Part shown: piece by piece, positions 1 to 6,085 of the stretch
How positions within the stretch are numbered: position 1 is the first letter of the stretch
Layout: the number at the start of each line of letters is the position of its first letter
Origin: an uncultured Ruminococcus sp.
Lineage (GTDB): Bacteria > Bacillota > Clostridia > Oscillospirales > CAG-382
Direction of reading: 5' to 3'
NCBI GenBank assembly: GCA_902783535.1
Contig: CACZRJ010000022.1
Span: 1-15,796 of the forward strand
Length of the DNA stretch: 15,796 nt
Program-made: the position numbers and the translations under genes
The notes under the pieces: model-generated
The model's input: the letters and a program-made list of their open reading frames with translations, nothing else
The model's database searches: none
What the model was told of the DNA's origin: nothing

Positions 1-1038
1 CGTCGTCAGTCCACCGTATCCGTGCCTCCATTGCCTGACCATAATGAAGTCCTCGCCAAGATCAGGAACGATCATGACCCAGTCCGGGCACTTCATTGCA
101 ACGTAGTCTCCGGCAAACCCGTCAGCAGATTCCTCTCTCTGCGAAAATATCCGAAAAACAGGCGTTTCCAGGATCTGCCGTTCCGAGTGCTTCTTCCAAA
201 CCAGACGGCTGTCATCGTATTGAATGTTTTCATCACCTGTGTCGCGGAGGAAATATTTCAGAACGCGTTCCCTGAAATCCGGAGCCTCGGTATAAACGGC
301 GTGGCCGTAGTCCTTTCCGTAAAGGAACGACTCCGCGCCGAGTGTATCTGCAAGCTCTTTCCATGATGAAACCGGACAGAGCCTGTCTCCCGCAGCCCCT
401 ATCACAAGCGCCGGGCAATGAATGCCGGAAGCATATTTCCTTCCGTCAAATGCAAGGCAGGCTTTTGCGAGAATCAGAAATCTTTTCCGATCATCCGGCT
501 CCCACCTGATCATTTGTCGAGAGGCATTCAAAAGATCATCTTCATCGACCAGCGGTCCGTGAATCGCACGCAGAGCTTTTTCGCAAATCACGTTGCCCGG
601 GGCGTCGGCTGCAAGTTCGATCCATAACTTGAGCGTCTCGGGGCTACCTACGGACAGAGAAGATGAAACCAGGGCCATGCTCCGGACGAGTTCAGGATGA
701 GCGCATGAGATAAGCTGCGCGATCATGCCGCCCATAGAAATGCCGAGAATATCGGCCTTTTCGATTCCGAGCGAACGCATGCCTTCCGCAGTCATGTCGG
801 CAATTTCCCTGATCGTGCACTGGTCCGGCAGAAAGTCCGGCCTGTCGATCAGGTAAACGGTATGAGTTGCTGAATAAGACGCGTACATTCTTTCATGGTG
901 AGACGCATTCATCAGAACGCTGACCATGGATAGGCCCGGAAGGATCACGCAGGCGCGCGGTCCGCTCCCGAACCGGAGATATTTGATCTGATTGTTTTTG
1001 ATTTTAATGTGATCTACCACGATAGAGCCTCTGTTCAT
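1..1038 (-). CDS. Alpha/beta hydrolase fused to a Nudix hydrolase domain (3' end cut by window edge)
   Basis: The frame is open from an ATG at 1038 to the window edge, giving 346 residues and no stop. Residues about 10-265 are an alpha/beta hydrolase: nucleophile elbow G-I-S-M-G-G with Ser101, a candidate acid at Asp218 (GAAGDRLCP) and a candidate catalytic His246 (DYGHAVY). From about residue 280 the sequence changes to the N-terminal part of an ADP-ribose-pyrophosphatase-type Nudix domain: W281, SERQILETPVFRI, a GDYVAMKCPDWV strand pair and VRQWRHG at 334-340. The Nudix box itself would lie just beyond the edge. The start overlaps the stop of the serine dehydratase gene in an ATGA (1035-1038), and there is no strong ribosome site of its own, so translational coupling is likely. 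The hydrolase substrate cannot be told from sequence. The hydrolase call is firm. The Nudix call rests on an N-terminal portion only. Confidence 0.82.
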   Translation of the reverse strand, partial: MNRGSIVVDHIKIKNNQIKYLRFGSGPRACVILPGLSMVSVLMNASHHERMYASYSATHTVYLIDRPDFLPDQCTIREIADMTAEGMRSLGIEKADILGISMGGMIAQLISCAHPELVRSMALVSSSLSVGSPETLKLWIELAADAPGNVICEKALRAIHGPLVDEDDLLNASRQMIRWEPDDRKRFLILAKACLAFDGRKYASGIHCPALVIGAAGDRLCPVSSWKELADTLGAESFLYGKDYGHAVYTEAPDFRERVLKYFLRDTGDENIQYDDSRLVWKKHSERQILETPVFRIFSQREESADGFAGDYVAMKCPDWVMIVPDLGEDFIMVRQWRHGYGGLTT

Positions 1039-2255
1039 GTCATATTTCCGGTCTGTCGGGACTTGTTTCCATAGATCTCGGCAAGGCCGCCGTGAGATGT
1101 CTCTCTGTATTTGTCGCTCATGTCTTTTCCTGTCTGATACATGGTGGCGACAACTTCATCAAAAGAAACTTTTCTCGTTTCAGTCAGAAAGTGAGACAGA
1201 TTGACGCAGCTGACAGCACGCATCGCCGCGACGGAATTGCGTTCGATGCATGGAATCTGCACAAGTCCCTGTATCGGGTCGCATGTCAGTCCGAGATTGT
1301 GCTCCATTGCGACTTCCGCGGCATATTCGATTTGATCCAGACGCATGCGGAGCATGGACGCATAGGCGCCGGCCGCCATGGAACATGCCGAGCCGATCTC
1401 CGCCTGGCATCCGCATTCGGCGCCGGAGATGCTTGCATTGGTCCGTATGACGTTTCCGATCAGCCCGGCGACCGCAAGTCCGTCCAGAATACTCTCGAGC
1501 GGAAAACCGCGGTCGTGTCGCAGATAATACAGCAGCGAAGGAATAACGCCGCAGCTTCCGCAGGTCGGAGCCGTTACAACAACATGTTCGCAGGCGTTTT
1601 CCTCGCTGACTGCAAACGCATACGCCGCAAGCAGCCTGCTTTGCGTAATGCTGGAGTCCTCGTTGTAGCATCTCTTCTCATACAGCGTTTTCGCTTTTCT
1701 GCTGACGCCCAGACCTCCGGGAAGTATGCCGGAAGCGGACAAACCTGCATGCACAGCGGATTCCATGGCATTCCATATTTCAGTAAGATATGGGCGCAAT
1801 GACTCTCCTTCGGCATTCCAGACGAATTCTGTAAGAGAGATTCCCCTGTTTCTGCAGTATTCGATCATTTCGGAAAAATTCTTTTGCGGGTAGACCTCTC
1901 TTTCGTCATCGGATTGCTCGCCTTCGAAACGGATAGAACCGCCTCCGATACTGAAAATGCGTGCCCTCCCGATGATTTCTCCGTCCCGGAATGCTTCAAA
2001 CAGCATCGTATTCGGATGCGGAAGATCTTTCGCGTCTTTGCAAAAATGGATGACAGCATCCGGAAGCACAGTCATGATCGCTTTTCCGGTGCCGTGCCCT
2101 TCTCCGGTGAACGCAAGAGAACCGTAAAGCGTCACTTCGAACCGGTCTGCTTCCGGATAGCGGGCGGAAAATGCTTTCGCTGCGTTGTATGGACCGACGG
2201 TATGAGAACTGGATGGTCCGTTTCCGATTTTATAGATGCTTCGAATGCTCTTCAT
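1035..2255 (-). CDS. sdaA: L-serine dehydratase (L-serine ammonia-lyase), single-chain, iron-sulfur type
   Basis: It converts L-serine to pyruvate and ammonia using an oxygen-labile 4Fe-4S cluster. The 406-residue protein aligns from end to end in memory with E. coli SdaA (about 454 aa) and is modestly shorter in the beta domain. Visible signatures are GPSSSHTVGP (13-22), the TAPTCGSCG segment near 228-236, NASISGAECGCQAEIGSACSMAA (three stretches around 273-295), NLGLTCDP (320-327), IPCIERN (334-340) and KYRETSHGGLA near the end. Cys291, Cys325 and Cys336 correspond to the three cluster ligands of the family. The C-terminal tail has no cysteine, unlike the E. coli tail. The ATG at 2255 is preceded by AGAGGTGG about 9 bases upstream, which fixes the start. 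It leads an operon with the alpha/beta hydrolase-Nudix gene through a 4-base overlap. No clear promoter is visible in the 40 bases between its start and the upstream terminator hairpin. The symbol sdaA is by homology; sdaB is equally possible. Confidence 0.95.
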   Translation of the reverse strand: MKSIRSIYKIGNGPSSSHTVGPYNAAKAFSARYPEADRFEVTLYGSLAFTGEGHGTGKAIMTVLPDAVIHFCKDAKDLPHPNTMLFEAFRDGEIIGRARIFSIGGGSIRFEGEQSDDEREVYPQKNFSEMIEYCRNRGISLTEFVWNAEGESLRPYLTEIWNAMESAVHAGLSASGILPGGLGVSRKAKTLYEKRCYNEDSSITQSRLLAAYAFAVSEENACEHVVVTAPTCGSCGVIPSLLYYLRHDRGFPLESILDGLAVAGLIGNVIRTNASISGAECGCQAEIGSACSMAAGAYASMLRMRLDQIEYAAEVAMEHNLGLTCDPIQGLVQIPCIERNSVAAMRAVSCVNLSHFLTETRKVSFDEVVATMYQTGKDMSDKYRETSHGGLAEIYGNKSRQTGNMT

Positions 2256-2294
2256 ATCGAGTCGCCACCTCTAGGCGAAAATGTACCGTATCCG

Positions 2295-2327
2295 AAGAAA
2301 AGCGCGTCGTCGGGACGCGCTTTTCTT
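2295..2327 (-). terminator. Intrinsic terminator after the solute-binding protein gene
   Basis: Perfect 14-base arms (2295-2308 and 2314-2327) enclose a 5-base loop. A GC-rich core (GCGCGTC/GACGCGC) is flanked by A-rich and T-rich ends (TTTTCTT on the minus strand). It lies 20 bases past the stop of the lipoprotein gene and 40 bases before the serine dehydratase start. The symmetry could let it work in both directions. Confidence 0.88.
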
Positions 2328-2346
2328 AAATGAATGAACGGATAAA

Positions 2347-3882
2347 TTACTCAAGCGAACGATAGGCTTCGATCGTTCCGGCAATCGACTGTTCCGTCGC
2401 TTTGCTGATGGAGTCCCAGGTGGATACGAAGGTATTGGAGTCGGAGAATGCGATGCCGTCCATGAAACTGCTCAGGGTCACACCGGATCCGCCCCAGTCA
2501 TAAAGGTAAGCAAGGTCGTAAACACGTCCGCCGAAAATGATATCGAGCATTTCTTCGGATTCGTTGTCCTGGATCTTGCGCTCTTTCAGAATCGTCTGGA
2601 AATAAGCTTTCTTCGACGTATCCGTAGATGCCTGCATCATAGCGTCGAGAACGATGGAAGCCATATCCTTGTCTTTTACATTGACAGGAATCGCAACGCA
2701 GGAAGAGAGGACGGTGGAAACGCGGCACAGGTAATCATCCTGGTTTTTATCAAGCATAGGAGTCGGGAGAATGCCGAAGTTGCAGTCGTATTCGCCGAGA
2801 TCGAAGACGTCGATGATGGCAAGTGCGCGGAACAGCGCTTTCTTGTTCGCGACAGACTCGGTTGCTGCGACCCAGCAGCTCTTGCCGCCGGCAGTTGCGG
2901 AAGTAAAATACGGACCGGCAGTATCATCGATGCGTCCGACGGACGTCTTGTCGTTGACGAGCTGGAAAATCTTGTCGAACGCATTCGCGGCGCTTTCTTT
3001 TCCGAGCGCGACGATCGGCTCGTCGTCAGCATTCTTTTCAGTCAGACGGAATCCGCATCCAACGAACATGGAAGCGGCGAAGTTACGATTGACAAGGAAT
3101 CCGTAAGTATCAAGGTATCCCATACCTTCCGTGCCGTCGCTGTCGGAAGCGACGCCGTGCGCCATTTCCTCCATCTTGTCAAGCGTCCACTGATGATTTT
3201 TAACGAGGTCGTACGGGCTCTCAAGGTTGTGCTCGTCGATCATGTCCTTGTTGAAAACGAGCGCGTGCGTGCATGCGTAGTCAAGCAGACAAAGGTCGCC
3301 GGAAGCAAAATAGTTTTTGTGACGGATCGAGAAGCCCTTGACGGAGTTCTGATCGTAGTAAGGCTGATCCAGATGCACGTTCTCAAGCGTGTTCAGATCG
3401 AAGAAATAGCCTTCCATCGACAGCGTCGCAGCGTCGTACATATAAGGCATGACGATGTCGTATTCGGAAACGCCGGACATAGAGCTGCTGCGGATCTTGT
3501 CAAGCATATCCGCGCCGCTTGTCGTACGGACTTCCGTAATTTCTACGCCGAAGCGTTCGCTGACAAGATTGTTGCGGTCCTGAACAGCGCGCTGAAGCGT
3601 CTCGTACGAGCTCTCCTGCGGCATGACTTCAACGGACTTGTAGAGTTCGGAGTAGTCGCCGACGACAAGGAAAGTCACCGTCTCCCCTTCATAGTTCACA
3701 TCCTTCGGAAGGTTGTAGAACAGTTCGTGGGATTCCTCGGCGGAGGTCTCCTGCGAATTGTTTTCCGAAGGGGTTGACGCGGGTTCTTTGCTCTCTTCAG
3801 CGGGTGTCCCGGCACAGGCGCCGGCAGCGAGCACGAGCACGAATACCAGCATCAGGCATGCAGTCCTAAGAAGATGCTTCAT
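2347..3882 (-). CDS. Extracellular solute-binding lipoprotein, sugar ABC-transporter type, orphan
   Basis: The 511-residue protein starts with a lipoprotein signal: MKHLLR, a hydrophobic stretch at about 8-20, then A-G-A-C with the lipidated Cys at 23. A low-complexity Ser/Glu/Pro/Thr linker (about 25-52) follows, as expected for a surface-anchored binding protein. The mature part has the two-lobe binding-protein look: TVTFLVVGDY near 68-77, a YDIVMPYMYDAATL lobe-switch segment, HALVFNKDMIDEHNL, and WxxxDS-type C-terminal helices. It probably binds a carbohydrate outside the cell and hands it to an ABC permease, but no permease genes are in the window. The start has no adjacent ribosome site and overlaps in ATGA the stop of an 18-codon leader ORF that does have one, so coupled translation is likely. 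Promoter at 4044-4071, terminator at 2295-2327: a single-gene unit. Substrate unknown. Confidence 0.88.
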   Translation of the reverse strand: MKHLLRTACLMLVFVLVLAAGACAGTPAEESKEPASTPSENNSQETSAEESHELFYNLPKDVNYEGETVTFLVVGDYSELYKSVEVMPQESSYETLQRAVQDRNNLVSERFGVEITEVRTTSGADMLDKIRSSSMSGVSEYDIVMPYMYDAATLSMEGYFFDLNTLENVHLDQPYYDQNSVKGFSIRHKNYFASGDLCLLDYACTHALVFNKDMIDEHNLESPYDLVKNHQWTLDKMEEMAHGVASDSDGTEGMGYLDTYGFLVNRNFAASMFVGCGFRLTEKNADDEPIVALGKESAANAFDKIFQLVNDKTSVGRIDDTAGPYFTSATAGGKSCWVAATESVANKKALFRALAIIDVFDLGEYDCNFGILPTPMLDKNQDDYLCRVSTVLSSCVAIPVNVKDKDMASIVLDAMMQASTDTSKKAYFQTILKERKIQDNESEEMLDIIFGGRVYDLAYLYDWGGSGVTLSSFMDGIAFSDSNTFVSTWDSISKATEQSIAGTIEAYRSLE

Positions 3883-3935
3883 AAAAACAGCGATGCAATC
3901 GAAGTCGCTTCCCTGCGGAACGATTCTGCATCCAT
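3879..3935 (-). CDS. 18-residue leader ORF coupled to the solute-binding protein
   Basis: The small frame reads MDAESFRREATSIASLFL and stop. Its ATG at 3935 has GAGG five bases upstream (within TGAGGAAAGG), the only good ribosome site in the leader. Its TGA (3881-3879) overlaps the ATG of the lipoprotein gene (3882-3880) as ATGA, and that gene lacks its own site. This fits a translational-coupling leader peptide. Most of the ORF also folds into a stem (3892-3932). No homologue is recognised; whether it is a regulator or simply a loading site is inference. Confidence 0.5.
   Translation of the reverse strand: MDAESFRREATSIASLFL
3892..3932 (-). promoter_or_regulatory. Stem-loop in the lipoprotein gene leader
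   Basis: GATGCA (3932-3927) pairs with TGCATC (3897-3892), and ATCG (3924-3921) with CGAT (3901-3898), leaving a two-base bulge. An inner TTCC/GGAA can close the loop. The stem is followed by GCTGTTTTTATG, so a T-run sits directly before the lipoprotein start. It could be an attenuator or a fold that controls coupling. Inference from base pairing only. Confidence 0.35.
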
Positions 3936-4043
3936 CCTTTCCTCATTTATCTGTTTTTGCGAACGATCTCGCGACTGTGGGTACATTATGCCGGAGTCAC
4001 GAGCGTCACGCGTGCAGGGAGAACATTATTTTTATCTATGATG

Positions 4044-4071
4044 ATTATATCATACTCGGATGAAAAAGCAA
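4044..4071 (-). promoter_or_regulatory. Sigma-A promoter for the solute-binding lipoprotein gene
   Basis: -35 TTGCTT (4071-4066), 16-base spacer, consensus -10 TATAAT (4049-4044) preceded by an extended TGA. It sits in the AT-rich divergent region. The predicted start near 4037 gives a leader of about 155 bases. Confidence 0.8.
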
Positions 4072-4153
4072 GGTTTTTTTGATATTTTGCTGATTTAAGG
4101 TGCCTGAAATATGAAAGATATGTTAACTTTTACGCAAAGAATCCGCCACTGTA

Positions 4154-4181
4154 TTGAAAAATTGAAAAAAAAGGATAAAAT
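4154..4181 (+). promoter_or_regulatory. Sigma-A promoter for the TSCPD-CDF operon
   Basis: -35 TTGAAA (4154-4159), 16-base spacer, -10 TAAAAT (4176-4181), in AT-rich sequence. A strong ribosome site AAGGAG (4201-4206) follows and the first gene starts at 4215. Confidence 0.65.
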
Positions 4182-4214
4182 AAGGCAAAACAGAATTGTT
4201 AAGGAGAGATATCT

Positions 4215-4484
4215 ATGACGCATCATGTCAGCCGTACACAGATGGTATGTGCGCGGGAAATCGAATTTGATCTTGACGGAGACGTCGTTTCGAACATCCG
4301 CTTCATCGGAGGATGCAACGGGAATTTAAAAGCGATCTCGAAACTGGTCGACGGCTGGACTGTTGAAAAAATCGAGTCCTATCTTCTGGGAAACACCTGC
4401 GGCATGAAGCCGACTTCCTGCGCGGATCAGCTCGCCAAGGCCGTCAGAAGAGAGTACGAAGCATCTGTGAAAGCAGTCCGGTAA
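4215..4484 (+). CDS. TSCPD domain protein (TIGR03905-like)
   Basis: The 89-residue protein matches the small stand-alone TSCPD family, which resembles the C-terminal domain of vitamin-B12-dependent class II ribonucleotide reductases. The naming motif appears as TSCAD (67-71). Four cysteines are placed in conserved-looking spots: Cys12 (MVCAREIEF), Cys34 (IGGCNGN), Cys62 (NTCGM) and Cys69 (PTSCAD), so metal or iron-sulfur binding is possible. The function of stand-alone members is unknown. ATG at 4215 with AAGGAG eight bases upstream. It is first in a two-gene operon with a cation exporter 34 bases downstream, which would suit a metal-linked role, though this is inference. Confidence 0.85.
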   Translation: MTHHVSRTQMVCAREIEFDLDGDVVSNIRFIGGCNGNLKAISKLVDGWTVEKIESYLLGNTCGMKPTSCADQLAKAVRREYEASVKAVR

Positions 4485-4502
4485 TCAATCAAGATTTATT
4501 TG

Positions 4503-4521
4503 AAAGAGGTGACTCATTCTG
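4503..4521 (+). promoter_or_regulatory. Ribosome site that points to a CTG start
   Basis: AGAGGTG (4505-4511) lies seven bases before CTG at 4519. The stop TGA at 4510-4512, in the frame of the exporter, overlaps this site, so no start further upstream is possible. The only non-CTG choices are ATT at 4516, four bases from the site, or GTG at 4576, which has no ribosome site. Confidence 0.65.
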
Positions 4522-5655
4522 GAACGTTCCAAAAAGATCATCCGGACAAGCATTCTCGGCATTGCTGCCAATCTTGTGCTTGTAGGATTCAAATCTGTCA
4601 TCGGGTTGATTTCCGGGTCCATCGCGATCGTACTTGACGCCGTAAACAACCTGAGCGATGTCCTGTCAAGCGTGATCACGATCGTCGGCACAAAACTTGC
4701 CGGCCGCGCACCCGACCGAAAGCATCCCTACGGGCACGGCCGCATTGAATATATCGCCAGCCTGGCGATCGCCATCATTGTTCTGTTCGCCGGAATCACG
4801 TCCATGATCGAGTCCGTAAAAAAGATCATAGAGCCGACCGACGCGACATATTCCGTCGTCATGCTGATCATCGTTATCGCTGCGATCGCAGTGAAGTTCT
4901 CCATGGGCATGTATATTCGCGGTGTCGGAAAGTCCATTCATTCCAATGCACTGTCCGCATCCGGGACTGATGCGCTCTTCGATGCGGTGCTTTCCATCGG
5001 AACGCTTCTCGCAGCTGTCATCAGCCTGATCTGGAATCTTTCTCTGGAGGGATATTTCGGAGCCATCATCTCCATATTCATTCTGAAAGCCGGATTTGAA
5101 ATGCTTCGCGAGAATGTCAGCAGCATTGTCGGCACGCGTGCTGATGAAGAAACAACAGAAAATCTCCGAAAAATGATCGAATCTTTTCCTCAGGTTCACG
5201 GCGCATATGACATGGCGCTGCATAACTACGGCCCTTCCAACCTGATCGGTTCGGCGCACATTGAAGTAGATGAGGACATGACGGCACGCGACATTCACAA
5301 ACTGACGCGTATGATCACGGCGACCGTTTATGAAAAACTCGGTATCGTACTGACGCTCGGGATTTATTCCTCCGCGCAGTCTGCCGATCCTCTTGTACGG
5401 AAGGTTCAGGTCGCGCTGGAGGAAGAGATATCCTCAGAGCCGATGATCCTGCAGGTTCACGGTGTATTTGTGGATCCCGAAACTAAAACGGTCACCTTCG
5501 ACATCGTTGTGGATTTCAAAGGCAACGGGCAGGAGATCCGCACCGCTTTGATCGGGAGAATGCAGAAAAGATTTCCGGATCTGTCGTTCTACGCAGTCAT
5601 AGACTCAGACTACAGTACTTCAAAAGAAGAACCGAAAAAGAAAAAGGAACGCTGA
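4519..5655 (+). CDS. Cation diffusion facilitator transporter, Mn/Fe-type metal site, probable CTG start
   Basis: An inner-membrane metal/proton antiporter that exports divalent cations. Starting at CTG 4519 gives 378 residues, and the N-terminus ERSKKIIRTSILGIAANL then fits the usual family start. A start at GTG 4576 would remove part of the first membrane helix. Six hydrophobic segments fill residues about 8-190, followed by a cytoplasmic dimerisation domain and a Lys-rich tail. Using the CTG numbering, the transport site is Asn43/Asp47 in helix 2 (NNLSD, followed by PYGHGRIEY) and Asp151/Asp155 in helix 5 (DALFD). Zinc exporters such as YiiP carry His in helix 5; the N-D-D-D set resembles manganese exporters of the MntE kind as I recall them. 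Manganese or iron is therefore the likely substrate (inference). It shares a transcript with the TSCPD gene and ends at the terminator 5683-5732. Confidence 0.9.
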   Translation: MERSKKIIRTSILGIAANLVLVGFKSVIGLISGSIAIVLDAVNNLSDVLSSVITIVGTKLAGRAPDRKHPYGHGRIEYIASLAIAIIVLFAGITSMIESVKKIIEPTDATYSVVMLIIVIAAIAVKFSMGMYIRGVGKSIHSNALSASGTDALFDAVLSIGTLLAAVISLIWNLSLEGYFGAIISIFILKAGFEMLRENVSSIVGTRADEETTENLRKMIESFPQVHGAYDMALHNYGPSNLIGSAHIEVDEDMTARDIHKLTRMITATVYEKLGIVLTLGIYSSAQSADPLVRKVQVALEEEISSEPMILQVHGVFVDPETKTVTFDIVVDFKGNGQEIRTALIGRMQKRFPDLSFYAVIDSDYSTSKEEPKKKKER

Positions 5656-5682
5656 AAACGCTCCATGAATTCATAATAGCAT

Positions 5683-5732
5683 AACAGGAACCGTTCGAAG
5701 CATGCGAATGCCTTTGCACGGTTCCTGTTTTT
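5683..5732 (+). terminator. Intrinsic terminator of the TSCPD-CDF operon
   Basis: Twelve-base perfect arms (5683-5694 and 5718-5729) with a 23-base loop, followed by T5 (5728-5732). It lies 27 bases after the exporter stop and between convergent genes. On the minus strand the arm lacks a strong T-run, so it is weaker as a terminator for the MazG-like gene. Confidence 0.85.
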
Positions 5733-5746
5733 CTGTTTGGGTGTGG

Positions 5747-6085
5747 TCAGTCTTCCATCCTTTTGTCTTCCGGGAGATGTCTGTTGACTTTTTTCAGATA
5801 CGCGGTTCTGAGTTCTTCCGGCTCGATACCGAAGCTGAGCAGAACATCGGAGAAATACATCAGCACGTCGGAAAGTTCTTCGGTAAAATGATTCCGGACG
5901 GAGCCGTCAGCCATCACGGCGTCTGCCCCGTTTTTCTTTAATACGTCGATGACTTCCCCGAGCTCGCCGACCATCCACAGAAGTTTATCCGCACCGTTGT
6001 CCGGGCAGTTGCGCATCCACTCCTGATGAGAAGCCATCATCTTTTTTTGCCACGAGAGCATTTCACTGACGCTGAAGTCTTTCAT
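5747..6085 (-). CDS. MazG-like nucleotide pyrophosphohydrolase
   Basis: The 112-residue all-helical protein carries the MazG-type metal motif: G-E41-L-G-E44 and E70-L-S-D73 (TEELSDVLMYFSD). It likely hydrolyses a nucleoside triphosphate to the monophosphate and pyrophosphate, using magnesium, as a single-domain house-cleaning enzyme. The first Glu of the usual EExxE is Gly40 here, while Glu41, Glu44, Glu70 and Asp73 are kept. The ATG (6085-6083) overlaps the stop of the glycosyltransferase gene as ATGA, so it is translated by coupling. The preferred nucleotide is unknown. Confidence 0.82.
   Translation of the reverse strand: MKDFSVSEMLSWQKKMMASHQEWMRNCPDNGADKLLWMVGELGEVIDVLKKNGADAVMADGSVRNHFTEELSDVLMYFSDVLLSFGIEPEELRTAYLKKVNRHLPEDKRMED

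Larger units (their letters stand above)
3883..4214. other. 332-base divergent intergenic region
   Basis: This stretch separates the leftward lipoprotein gene and the rightward TSCPD gene. It holds the minus-strand promoter at 4044-4071 and its roughly 155-base leader, including the 18-codon ORF (3879-3935). It also holds the plus-strand promoter at 4154-4181 and the ribosome site at 4201-4206. The segment 4021-4200 is clearly AT-rich compared with the genes. A short direct repeat GTCACG-AGC-GTCACG near 3995-4011 lies in the lipoprotein leader; its meaning is unknown. I see no riboswitch that I can name. Confidence 0.6.

Noticed and set aside
22..627. Plus-strand ORFs at the left edge
   Set aside because: They lie opposite the uninterrupted hydrolase-Nudix frame, which has clear motifs.
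2256..2346. Riboswitch or attenuator before the serine dehydratase
   Set aside because: The hairpin is best explained as the terminator of the lipoprotein gene. Only 40 bases remain before the dehydratase start and show no ligand-type fold.
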